A stretch of 64,000 bases of DNA from Datura wrightii. Its lineage: Eukaryota > Streptophyta > Magnoliopsida > Solanales > Solanaceae. The position numbers were made by a program, and so were the translations under genes. Location: the NCBI GenBank assembly GCA_035772735.1, contig JASDFA010000019.1, positions 39,207,001-39,271,000 on the forward strand, written 5' to 3'. Positions 35,701-45,822 of this stretch are shown here, piece by piece. The notes under the pieces are model-generated. The model was not told the DNA's origin, did no database searches, and worked only from the letters and a program-made list of their open reading frames with translations. Within the stretch, counting starts at the first letter, position 1. Each line of letters opens with the position of its first letter.

Positions 35701-35832
35701 CTAATCATGTTGGTGAGCACTTATCCTCACATTCATATAAAATTACATGAAAATGTATACAATTACTTAGATAAACAAGACTAATTGAAGTCATAAAGCG
35801 TATCTCGGGCATGCTATTTTTGCCCGTGATCA

Positions 35833-35851
35833 CAACCCCACACTTAAAGCC
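35833..35851 (-). promoter_or_regulatory. C polypurine tract
   Basis: In minus-strand sense GGCTTTAAGTGTGGGGTTG directly precedes the 3' LTR. GTGTGGGG before the LTR is common in Tat-like elements. Confidence 0.6.
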
Positions 35852-37765
35852 TTGTTCATCCTCGAACAACCTTTTACATATCATGCATATGGAGACTCCC
35901 GCATAACTAATTTAGCAAGATAATTCAAGTTACGGCTATAATGATTACGTAAGATAACAAGCTACAAATAGAGCATGCATGATTTGATCATTGAAATGAA
36001 GTACAACTATGTTAAGACTTCTTAACCTCAAGAATCGACTCTCAATCTTAGCAAACTCATGCAAATCAACTGATTAAGAAATCCCACATGAATTATATCC
36101 TTCATTTAACATGTGCCCTCACGGAAAGAGAGTTACCCAACTTCACATGCAAAAATAATTTTTTAAATCACAACATGTGTGGGTACATGCATTGAATTAC
36201 ATTCACTCTCACAAAGAATTCACATGCATCATGTAATGACCCATAAGCTTGCCCTTAGTGTTTTATTCCACTAATTTAAGGATGTATGAATGTAAGATCA
36301 AGTAGGACTTTTTAGGTTGTAATGTAACTCAGGTGCGGGTAAGTACTATTATTGCCAGTAATAGTGACTATCTTTCCTAAGCGCTTTTAATACATCACGC
36401 CTTCATTACAAACTTCCCTTCCCTCACTTCACCTTTTTCTCTTTTCATCTTTCTTTTTCCTCTTTTGTTCCCCCCCTTCTTTAGGCACTTTTAGCTTATT
36501 AGTAAGGAGTTCTATAAGTAACTTTTCATTTATTTATTTTCTTACTCCCTACTAATACTCACCCATATTCAAACAAGTGCACCCTCGACCTTTCTCAACT
36601 CTTACAATTGCTACTTTCTTTTCTTTTTCATTCTTCTCACTCCTTTACTCTTTCGTATTTTTTCTTTAAGCGCTTAGGAGTTTTGGTTCAATTTCAAGGC
36701 TAATGAAAGAAAAAGGATTAAGCTTATGTTGCAGCTGTCAAAGAATAGGCTCAAGGCTCAATGGGGTTAACTAGGATTACTTTTTTCAAGGTAGGTAAAA
36801 TGAGGGATAAAAGTTTGGTTCATTCAAAGAATAGCCTAAATCATCTCCTACAATTCACATCCTTCATTTTGTTTTATAAACACACCAGGCAAGTTCTAGA
36901 CAATCCACAATAGCACAGAATACTCAAAAACCTTGCACTCATGGCACATGCTCAAATCAAGACGCATTTAGTAGACTCTTACTCAGCTAATTACAAGAAT
37001 ACAGAATTAAACTTCAATCATCTTGAGTCAAATTCAAGAGTCTAAGTGTCTCACACAAAGTTATACACTTGCATGCTTCAACACTGAACATACTTGCATC
37101 TTATAATCATGTATAGCACATACCAAGAACCTCAAGCATCGATTAGTTACGGGTTCACAAACCCACAACCTATCGACTAATTTTTCCTCAAGACGGTCGT
37201 CATCCATCCATCGTCAGAAACAGTCCCTAGCTATGACTAAAAACCTTATATACAGACAAAGAAAAGAAAAAGAAAAATTTTTATTTTTCGGTTCAAAGAC
37301 CCCCCGTCGGAAAAGAACCGAAAAGAAAAATCAACGGGTGATGAAGTCATGCTTAATTCACAAAAAAAATTTCAAATTTTTCAAATTTCTCACAAGCATT
37401 ACATTCACCAAAAATCGTTAAGCACAACAAAATTTTTTGAAATTTCCCTCACCCCACACTTGAATCCTGCTATGTCCTCATAGCATCAAATTAAAATTTA
37501 AAAAGGGTGAGAAATACTCCCTGAGGCCTTTAGGCCTAGCTAATAGCATGCCTTCCTTCAACTTCGCACAAGTGGGTGTTCGACCCCACACTTTTTCTCT
37601 TCCATGCTTGTTAGCTTCCTCCTCCACGGGTACTCAGACTTCCCCTCCATCTGTGCTTAACTTTCCACCAAAACAAATGCAAGAAATTAAAATGGTACCC
37701 ATGGTACCCTTGGGTTGCCTCCCAAGCAGCACCTAATTTTACGTCATGGCACGACGTATCAAGTT
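35852..37765 (-). other. C interior, non-coding 3' region
   Basis: About 1.9 kb between the ORF stop and the purine tract. It holds a strong pyrimidine-rich tract at 36415-36680 and no domain I can recognise. Confidence 0.6.
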
Positions 37766-38713
37766 TCACCTCTTTTTCCTCCACCTTGAGGATATGAATC
37801 TCACCCCCACTTTCTTCTCTAATTTCCTCTTATGCTCCAGGGGTGGTGGTGAAAAATTGTAAGGACCAAGCAGTAGATGTTGCCTTTTGAACTTATTGGC
37901 CCTTAAGTAAGCGAAGTCATTTTGTCTCTCCGAGTCAGCATATTTTAAAATATACGGGGCTTGGTTCTCCTCTAGACATTTCTCTATAAGCTTGGAAGAC
38001 TCTATTTCTATGTTGTCAACCAAACATAATGTCGAAAAATGCGTCGAGTGTGGTCCAATACACCTCAACTCTAAAACTGCATTATGCTTGACCTCCTTAC
38101 TTGTATACACCTTCTCAACATCGACATCTTTCTCTCCATTACCGTCAAATGGGGGATACTCTATCTCTTCTTCCACGAATAGATCTTCCATAAGTGTGAG
38201 CCCATCACGGGGACACTCAAGAGATTCTAATTGTTGGGCTTCATCCAAAAATTCACCCTTGTCTTCCGCTTGTAGTTCCTCTTGAATATCGGCTAAAACT
38301 GTTACCTGCAATTTAGCACAAGCTTCCGCCTCAGCAATCATCTCCGTGAATTTGACGCTCATCCTTTCTAGAACCTCTGCATTCTGTTTTTGCTGAATTC
38401 TCAATACTGCCATCGCCTCCTTCATTGCTTCTGATTGCTCCAGGAGTTGTTTCAGCATGTCTTCTATTTGCTCTTGGCGTCCCAAGTCCTCATTGTCAGC
38501 ATGCCTATATTCAGCAAAAACAACAGAAGAATCATAGTAGGGGCTTGGGGGAGGGGAATATGCATTCGGACAGCCATCCCAATGGCCATCTTGACCACCA
38601 CATATACTGCACGTGTTACAGTGTTGCCAAGAGTGGTGTCCTCCGCAATTCAGACAAGATTCGCCAAAATATGAGTATCCACCATTTAAACCATTTGTAT
38701 TCCACGATGTCAT
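37766..38713 (-). CDS. C ORF: intact 315-aa protein with Cys/His clusters and coiled coil
   Basis: The frame is open for 339 codons from 38785. I chose the ATG at 38711-38713 (MTSWNTNGLNGGYSYF) because the upstream 24 residues are a low-complexity hydrophobic run. Residues about 18-50 hold two zinc-knuckle-like Cys/His clusters (CLNCGGHHSWQHC and CSICGGQDGHWDGC). They are followed by a Pro/Tyr linker, a heptad-rich coiled coil at about residues 70-150, an acidic region and a basic C-terminus ending RWRKKR. It starts about 160 bases after the primer site, where gag would be. It has no RT, protease or integrase motif. It could be a reduced gag or RNA-binding protein; the function is unknown. 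Confidence 0.75.
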   Translation of the reverse strand: MTSWNTNGLNGGYSYFGESCLNCGGHHSWQHCNTCSICGGQDGHWDGCPNAYSPPPSPYYDSSVVFAEYRHADNEDLGRQEQIEDMLKQLLEQSEAMKEAMAVLRIQQKQNAEVLERMSVKFTEMIAEAEACAKLQVTVLADIQEELQAEDKGEFLDEAQQLESLECPRDGLTLMEDLFVEEEIEYPPFDGNGEKDVDVEKVYTSKEVKHNAVLELRCIGPHSTHFSTLCLVDNIEIESSKLIEKCLEENQAPYILKYADSERQNDFAYLRANKFKRQHLLLGPYNFSPPPLEHKRKLEKKVGVRFISSRWRKKR

Positions 38714-38849
38714 GTCAAGAAGGGTATCCGGAAAGAAAAAAAAATAATAATAACAAAAAAGAATTAAAACAAACACTAAGACCAAGTTGTCAGCACTAAG
38801 AAAAAAAATATAGTAAATTTACACTTAAGAAAAATTCACCAATTGCCAG

Positions 38850-38867
38850 TCCCCGGCAACGGCGCCA
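38850..38867 (-). promoter_or_regulatory. C primer-binding site (TGGCGCCGTTGCCGGGGA)
   Basis: In minus-strand sense this matches the primer site common in plant Tat/Ogre-type elements, usually assigned to tRNA-Arg (from memory). It differs from the Met-tRNA type used by F, E, R1 and R2, so C belongs to a different lineage from its hosts. Confidence 0.85.
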
Positions 38868-38873
38868 AAAACT

Positions 38874-40237
38874 TGTTCGGTGCTTTTGCTTTGGGTATAA
38901 AGCTACACGCAAGTGCACGAGGTCGAACAAGTAGTAAAGTGGCTTAAGTAAGCCAAGTATCGATCCCACAGGGACTGGGATGAAGTGCAATCTGCTCAAG
39001 TGTACTATATTTTAATTCTAAAAATGCAGACAACAGCGTAACCAAAAGTTTGATATTTTGATTTATAATTTTTATGCTAAATCTAAAACAACTATCTAAT
39101 GTGAGTCTGAAGAGGTTAAACGAACATGTAATGAAATTAATTATCGACATAATTTGGTTAGTCTTTTCCTCCGGTTGCTAGCCAAGAACTATTGTCAAGA
39201 GATTAAAACTCTCGTATTTAACCCCACTTAAGAATCATGAACCATCCACCTACATTTCTGTGATTAAATGCAATTCATGTTCTAGCCATACAAACCCGGT
39301 TCCTAAATTGACTAATACGACTTTCAGGTATATTTCTATCCTTAAAGTAAATCAATTCTCAATTTTCCCAAACTAAGAAAAGATCATATCCTATTAATTC
39401 ACAACTTTCCAATTTCTTGCTCTCTCGAGTGAAACCGGACTTTTTAGATGTACATTAACGTAGGCCACACATTGATGCAGTAAGAACAAGAATTAATAGA
39501 ACAACCATGGAAGAAAAGATGAAAAACCAAAGAATCAACGATCACATTTCATTACAAGTGTTCATAACCTCAGCAAGAAGATAAATTAGCCACTCATTTG
39601 TGGATTAAACATCGTTAAATGAGTGTTAAAGATACAAGCAATTGAATACAAGGAGAAGGAAAGAGAGAAAAACCCTGATAATTTCGTCCCCTCAACTGCC
39701 CGTAACCACGTTATTGCTCCACTAAGTCAGAATATCTCAAATAAAACCTAAGTGTGCTATTTATAGTAGTGGGAATTTTTCCCGGAATAACAAGCAACAT
39801 GTCACGGAGTGCATCGCGGAGCACTGCCTCCGTGACACGCCACTGACGCGAAAGCTCTCTGGAAATCACTTGAAATTGGCCTCGGTAGCACCCTGCCGCG
39901 TTGGCAGCGTGTCACGCTGCTTGGGCAGTGCGTTGACACCTCATTGTCGCGCAGCCAGCCTGCCGTGGCACGTTGCCAACGTGCAGGTGGGCTATTTTGT
40001 GCCTCCTCTTTGCCGACGTTCGCAGGTTAATTCCATTTCCAAGCCTCTACTTTACCAACTCATGGATTAGTTACTCAAAAGTCATCAAAACCTACGAAAC
40101 AAAGGCTAATCATGTTGGTTAGCACTTATCCTCACATTCATATAAAATTACATGAAAATGTATACAATTACTTAGATAAACAAGACTAATTTAATTCATA
40201 AAGCGTATCTCGGGCATTCTATTTTTGCCCGTGATCA
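38874..40237 (-). repeat. C 5' LTR
   Basis: TGTTCGGTGC to CCCGTGATCA, 1364 bp. Minus-strand TATA box at 39758-39767 and upstream hairpin at 39800-39837. Confidence 0.95.
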
Positions 40238-40445
40238 TGACTTACTAACCACGACTCATGACACCCCTCGTTAGGTACATTGCCTCCCTTCTTTACATTA
40301 ACCAGTCTTCTCCTCACGGCTCATCTAACGAGTCGTGAGGTTACTTGACAACTCGTCAGGTGGGCCGTCTTGCAACATTTCTGTAGTTTTCTAGATTTTC
40401 TGATTTAAATCCCGAAATTAGATTTTAAATTTCTGGGGCATTACA

Positions 40446-40601
40446 GAATCCCACCGCTGCAGCAGTCTCCCGGACTAGTAGCTATCCAAAAATGCACAGT
40501 TCTATACTTAGTTTAGTTCACAACCTCCCTATCTCATCGTTAGCTAGTTTTCTATGTTCTATGCCCTTAACCATTCCTGTAACAATGTCTGGGTCATTAC
40601 T
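40446..40601 (-). repeat. F 3' LTR, fragment 3 (5'-terminal part)
   Basis: Starts with the duplicated GAATC and aligns with 47709-47892. The end at about 40601 meets the pol stop, so pol runs straight into the LTR as in other chromoviruses. Confidence 0.85.
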
Positions 40602-41735
40602 TCATATACCAATTAAAATATCATTTGTCCTCGAACAGTCTATACAAAAGTAGGAAGGATATGTACCAGATTCTGTGAACAACCGGGGGTACTTGACCCA
40701 TATATTAGCCTCAGTCTCCCAAGTGGCTTCTTTCATCGAACGATTCTTCCATTGGACTTTTACTGTCGGAATCTCCTTGGACTTCAGATTTTGAATCTCT
40801 CTAGCCAATATCGCTACAAGCTCCTCCTCAAATGACAGATTCTTATCCAGCAGCATAGAGTCCCACTTGATGATATACGTTCCATCCCCATGGTACCTTT
40901 TTAGCATTGACACATGAACTATTGGATGCACTCTAGACAATCTTGGCGGCAATGCCAGCTCATAAGCCACTTCCCCTACATATCAAAGTATTTCAAATGA
41001 CCCAATATACCGCTTACCGAACCTCATCACCTCCTTCATAGGTGACACCTTGAGCAACACTTGCTCACCTTCCATGAACTCCATGTCCCTGACTTTCTTG
41101 TCTGCGTATTGCTTCTGCCTACTCTGAGCAGCTACCAGATGGTCCTGAATTATCCGAACCTTTTCCAAGAACTCCTTTAACAAATTCGTCCAAGGCCTCA
41201 CCTCCAACGCATCGAACAACCCAATTGGAGACCTGCACTTTCTCCCATACAAGGATTCAAAAGGCGTCATGCCAATGCTCGAGTGGTAGCTATTGTTATA
41301 GATGAACTTTTCCAAGGGTAAGAATTTGTCTCAATGGCCCCCGAAGACTATCACACATGCCTGGAGCATTTACTCCAACACTTGAATTGTCTGTTCTAAT
41401 TGTCTGTCTTTCTGAGGATGAAAGGTTGTGCTCAAGTCCAGCCTCATACCTAACTCGACCTGCAAGGTCCTCCAAAAATGGGAAGTAAACTGAGTTCCCC
41501 TGTTTGATACAATTGAAACAGGCACCCCATGTAACCGAATGACCTCCTTCACATATAGCTTAGATAGTTTTCCTGCATTGTAAGTCACCTGGACCAGCAA
41601 GAAATGAGTAGACTTGGTCAACCTGGCCACTATGGCCCAAATCGAGTCAAACTTTCTCCAAAGTCTTGGGAAGACCAGTGACAAAGTCCATAGCTATCCT
41701 CTCCCATTTCCACTCGGGGATTGGCATTTGCTAAA
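40602..41735 (-). pseudogene. pol: F integrase and chromodomain-like C-terminus, catalytically dead
   Basis: Core block at 41370-41684: the first catalytic Asp region reads AIVARLTKSTHF (usual VDR changed to VAR) and the second reads VSNRGTQFTSHFW (usual SDRGTQF, so Asp to Asn). Post-core parts are at 40983-41315 (SSIGMTPFESLYGRKCRSP, KVSPMKEVMRFGKR) and 40602-40970 (HPIVHVSMLKRYHGD, then VKVQWKNRSMKEATWE), the latter a chromodomain-like block. Frames are broken near 40980 and 41340-41370. Confidence 0.9.
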
Positions 41736-41821
41736 GTACTCCTCTAGGATTTTAGTGCTCGTACTTCACCTGCTGACAATTTAAACATTAAGCAACATAT
41801 TCCACAATGTCCCTCTTCATC

Positions 41822-43512
41822 CTACCCCACCAAATAATGTTGTTTTAGATCATGGTACATCTTGGTGACTCCGGGGTGAATGTAGTATCTCCAGTTTTGA
41901 GCTTCTGCCAAGAGAGTTTTAATTAGCTCACCAACTCGGGGAACACACACCCGCCCCTTTATTCTCAAGACCCCTTCATCATCCAACACTGCTTCCTTGG
42001 CCTCTCCTCGTAGAACTTTATCCTTGATCTTACCCAGCTTTTCATGTTCAAACGGTCTAGTTTTTATTTCTTCTAGTAGCAAGGATTTAGCCTCCAAGTT
42101 GGCTAGTAACCCACCAGCTTCGGTCACTGACAATCTCACTAAGTTATTTTCCAAGGTCTGGACTTCCCTGGCTATCGGCCATTGAGTAGCCTCCAAGCAA
42201 GCCAGACTTCCCATGCTCACCTTCTTCCTACTCGATGCATTTGCCACCACATTGGCCTTTCCTGGATGGTACAAGATGATGATATTGTAATCCTTAGGCA
42301 GCTCCATCCATCTCCTTTGCCTCAAATTGAGATCTTTCTAAGAGAATACATACTGTAAGCTTCAATGATTCATGAACACCTCACATTGAGATCCATATAG
42401 ATAGTGCCTCTAAATTTTCAGTGCAAACACCATTGTTGCTAACTCCAGATCGTGCACGGGGTAATTCTTTTCATACACCTTCAAATGTCTCGAGGCATAA
42501 GGAATAACCTGTCCTTACTGCATTAACACAGCACCCAACCGAAACTGTAAGGCATTATAATAAATAACGTAGTCTTTACCTTTCATGGGTAACACCAAGA
42601 TAGGTGCTGGGGTTGGCAGAGGATTGAGTTTCTGGAAGCTCGCTTCACACTCCTATGACCACTAGAAGGGCACATCTTTTTGTGTCAACTTGGTCAATGC
42701 CAAAGCGATGGACGTGAATCCCTTCACGAACTGATGGTAGTAACTGGCCAGCCCCACAAAACTCTAAATTTCTATCACATTAGTTGGCCTTGCCCAGTTC
42801 TTGACCGCCTCCACCTTCTGTGGATCAAATCGGATTCCCTCGTTGGAAACCACATGCCCCAGAAAGGACACTGACTCCAACCAAAACTCACACTTGGTGA
42901 ATTTGGCATACAACTGCTTTTCCTTCAGTAATCCCAACACAATCCTTAAATGATTTTCGTGCTCCTACTTGGTCTTAGAATACACCAAGATATCATTAAT
43001 AAATACAATAACAAAGGAATCTAGGTAAGGTTTGAATATACCATTCATCAGACTCATGAATGCAATCAGGGTATTAGTGAGTCCGAATGACATGACCAGA
43101 AACTCATAATGCCCATATCTAGTCTGAAAGGCTAGCTTGGGAATGTCTTCAGTCCGGATTTTCTACTGGTGATAACCGGACCTCAACTCAATCTTTGAAA
43201 ACATAACCGCTCCCTATAACTCGTCAAACAGATCATCTATTTGAGAAAGAGGGTACTTATTCTGAATGGTTACCTTGTTCAACTGGTTGTAGTCGATGCA
43301 TATCCGCGCATTACCATCCTTCTTCTTTACAACAACACTGGGGCACCCCATGGTAATACACTTGGTCTAATGAATCCTTTACTAAGCAAATCCTGTAGCT
43401 GCTCCTTGAGTTCTTTCAACTTAGCAGGTGCCATTCTATATGAAGGAATAGAAATGGGTTGGGTTCCTGGTTCCAAGTCTGTATAGAAATCTATGTCACG
43501 GTTCGGTAGCAT
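41822..43512 (-). pseudogene. pol: F reverse transcriptase, RNase H and integrase N-terminus, broken
   Basis: The first RT block is at 43327-43512 (PISIPSYRMAPAKLKELKEQ, SVLPWGAPVLL). It continues leftward with RICIDYNQLNKVT, and the catalytic box reads FINDILVYS at about 42990, where FIDD or FADD is expected. RNase H follows to about 42330, and the integrase zinc region with the HPGVTKMYHDLK motif ends near 41822. Several stops interrupt the frame. It would be inactive even without them, because one catalytic Asp is Asn. Confidence 0.9.
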
Positions 43513-43539
43513 GCCGAGCTAATCTGTAGGGAACACCTC

Positions 43540-44259
43540 TTAGAACTCACAAACGACCAGGACTGACTCTATGGAAGGACCCTTTGAACTAGTGTCCCGA
43601 ACATGCACCAAATACGCTGAACAACCCCACTCTGTCAAGTTACGGGCACGAATATAAGAAATAAGTTTCTTAGGAGCAGGACTAAAATTCCCTTTCAACT
43701 CCAACCTAGATGACTCTGGACCCGATATAGTTATTTTCTTATCATAACAATCTAGAATGACATAGTAAGAGGACAACCAACTCATTCCCAAGATTATATC
43801 AAAACCAACCATGTCTAAGATCACTAGGTCCGCCAGAGTGTCAAATCCTATGAATTCAACAATGCAATCACGAACAACTCTATCCACTAACATAGAATCC
43901 CAAATAGGAGTAAACACATGGATAGGAGTATTAAGCACATCATACACAAGATTCAGACCTAAAGAAAATTAAGTAGACATATAAGAGAATGTAGAGCCCG
44001 AGTCAAACAACACACTAGCCATTCTATCGGCCATGAAGATCATACATGCGATGACGGTGTCTGAAGCTTCTGCCTCCGGTCTACTAGGAAAAGCATAGAA
44101 AGGAGCCTGGTTAGCAGCATAAGAATCTCCCCGGTTGGGCTGTGCAACCCCTCTACCTTCCTGGGTGCCACCCCTACCTACCTGAGCATGTTCCCTACCC
44201 TGCTGAACACCACCTCTATTAACTGGCTGACCACCTCGTCCCATTTGTAGATGATCCAA
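43540..44259 (-). pseudogene. pol: F protease and gag-protease linker
   Basis: ASVLFDSGSTFSYMS (about 43975-44020) is the retropepsin motif with its DSG intact. After a stop near 43968 the domain continues as FDIILGMSWLSSYYVILDCYDK (43540-43947). The Gly/Arg-rich linker 44110-44259 precedes it. Confidence 0.9.
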
Positions 44260-44331
44260 ACTGAAAGCACTACCTCCCCTCCCAGATAGAGCTGGAGCTC
44301 GAGGAGCTAAGTGAGGAACAATCTACCCGCC

Positions 44332-45601
44332 CTATATGAACCTAGGGAACCATCTACAGATGTGGCCATACTCGCCAAACTCATGACAGTACTTCTCAAT
44401 AACTGGTCTATGGGCTAGAACAGAGGAAATAGGATGAGGCCTAAAATCAAAATGAACCATCTGTGTACTCCCAATTGCACTTGACGGTCGTGAAGCTGTC
44501 CCTTGTGGACCTCTGGCTGACACCTGCATGGCAGACTGAATAGGGCACCAAGAGAAACCCTGAGGTGCTGGAGCCTTCGCATAAGAACCACTGAAAGAAC
44601 CCACTCTCCAAGCCTTCTTCTTGGCATTTCTCGTTAACCTTCCCATCTCACCCCTTCAACTAACTTCACCTACTCTACCAACTCCTAAAAAGTCTTACCC
44701 AAAGAGACCATCTGCAGAGTTGGTACCTGGAGACCTACATTCAGGCCTTTAACAAACCACCTGATCCTCTCCTCTTCGGTGGGCAGTAAGGGTAGAGCAT
44801 ATCTGGACAAGGAGTGAAACTGAGCCTTGTATGCAGCAACTGATGAGCTCTCCTGCTCAATGGTGGTGATCTCATCCCGTCTTTTATCCCTGAGAGTGTG
44901 GGGAACTTTTTTCTCCAAGAATGTGGAGTAGAATTGGGTCCATGACAATGGTGATGAATCTGCTAGTCTGCACTCCATGAAAGCCCTCCACCAGAGCTTT
45001 GCATCACCCATCAGCTGGAAGGTCATGAACTCAACACCGTAATTTTCCACCCCCCCATCTTATGGACCCTCTCGTGACAATCTATGATGAATTCATAGGC
45101 GTCCTTCGCCTCTATGCCATAGAAGGTGGGATGCTTCATCTTGATAAACCTCCAAAATAAGTCATGATCTTCCCCTAACATCACCGGTCCTGCCACCGGC
45201 CTTAGAAACACCACAGCCGTTGATATGTCATCAATCTGCGGGGCCATAGCTGTTGCATATGGAATCCCTGACTACTATCCTGTTGGAGTTACTGGCGCTG
45301 CCTCGGTTTCCACAAGACCGTTCAGAAGGTTGAGGACCTGATTTAGGACCTCCTGAAAATGCTGGCGCAGCAGGAGCTTCTCCGTGCGTCAGGACCTCGA
45401 CTTCAACAGCCACCCACTCGTGCACTACTGGTGGCACAGGAGATGTAGACCTATCCTTGACTGGAGAAGGAGCACGAGCCCCTCCTTTATCCGCAAGTGG
45501 TCTCCACCATGACCTATGCCCCTTCCTCTACCGCAAACTGCGGCTGCCACTAGTGGCTTGGGTGTTGCGTATCTGTTGTCGTTGGCGCGTGTTCTCAACA
45601 T
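44332..45601 (-). pseudogene. gag: F gag, frameshifted
   Basis: The likely start is the ATG at 45599-45601 (MLRTRANDNRYA). The N-terminal Gly/Arg/Pro-rich part changes frame near 45430 and again near 45240. The retrotransposon gag domain is at 44685-45247 (KHPTFYGIEAKDAYEFI, KLWWRAFMECR, FYSTFLEKKVPHTLRDKRRDE) with a further frameshift near 45050. The nucleocapsid part at 44332-44646 has a degraded knuckle, CHEFGEYGHICRWFP, lacking one Cys. Confidence 0.88.
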
Positions 45602-45806
45602 ATGAGAAGGAAAGAAGAAAAAAAATGTTAGGCACCAACTTGGATCTCTATATACCAATTAGAATCAAGTAATCACACGAAAGGAAAAAAGAAGGGAGTT
45701 TTCCTAAAGTCCTGTAGCCTCTCAAAGATAAGTTACAGACGTCTCCGCACCGATTTGCAAGACTCTACTGAACCCGTCTTAGTGCAATGAGATCAATGAA
45801 GCTAGA

Positions 45807-45819
45807 GCTCTAATACCAA
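45807..45819 (-). promoter_or_regulatory. F primer-binding site
   Basis: In minus-strand sense TTGGTATTAGAGC, the Met-tRNA type with one change, three bases from the 5' LTR end. Confidence 0.85.
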
Positions 45820-45822
45820 CTT

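Larger units (their letters stand above)
33195..35832 (-). repeat. C 3' LTR, interrupted by solo LTR B
   Basis: 33195-34432 plus 35706-35832 align with 38874-40237. The right end is CCCGTGATCA. A minus-strand TATA box (TATAAATAG, about 34080-34089) lies downstream of a GC-rich hairpin at 34122-34159. Confidence 0.92.
33195..40237 (-). mobile_element. C: non-autonomous LTR retrotransposon with one intact ORF
   Basis: The two LTRs are 1364-1365 bp (B excluded) and differ at about six positions in the first 300 by eye, so C is the youngest insertion in the stack. The five-base duplication TGACT is exact (33190-33194, 40238-40242). The interior, 35833-38873, has a primer site, one ORF (37766-38713) and a purine-rich tract, but no RT, integrase or protease. 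It must have been mobilised in trans. This arrangement is that of LARD or TR-GAG-type elements. Confidence 0.92.
30934..40445. mobile_element. D: solo LTR (about 2.46 kb) nested in F, split by C
   Basis: D starts TGTCACGCCCGAGCC and ends GGGGCATTACA, with an exact GAATC duplication at 30929-30933 and 40446-40450. Its sequence is 30934-33194 plus 40243-40445, with no coding domain, primer site or second LTR, so it is a solo LTR of a gypsy family. Parts (GAACC...TATCATGAAACGATACAG...GTCAGTAC near 31320-31370) resemble the E LTR (22170-22220), so the families are related. It has the same ACGACTCGTGG-type motif clusters (32905-33140 and 40248-40345). Confidence 0.88.

Noticed and set aside
37992..38799. 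Plus-strand open frames of 79-124 codons
   Set aside because: They are antisense shadows of the intact minus-strand ORF of element C.
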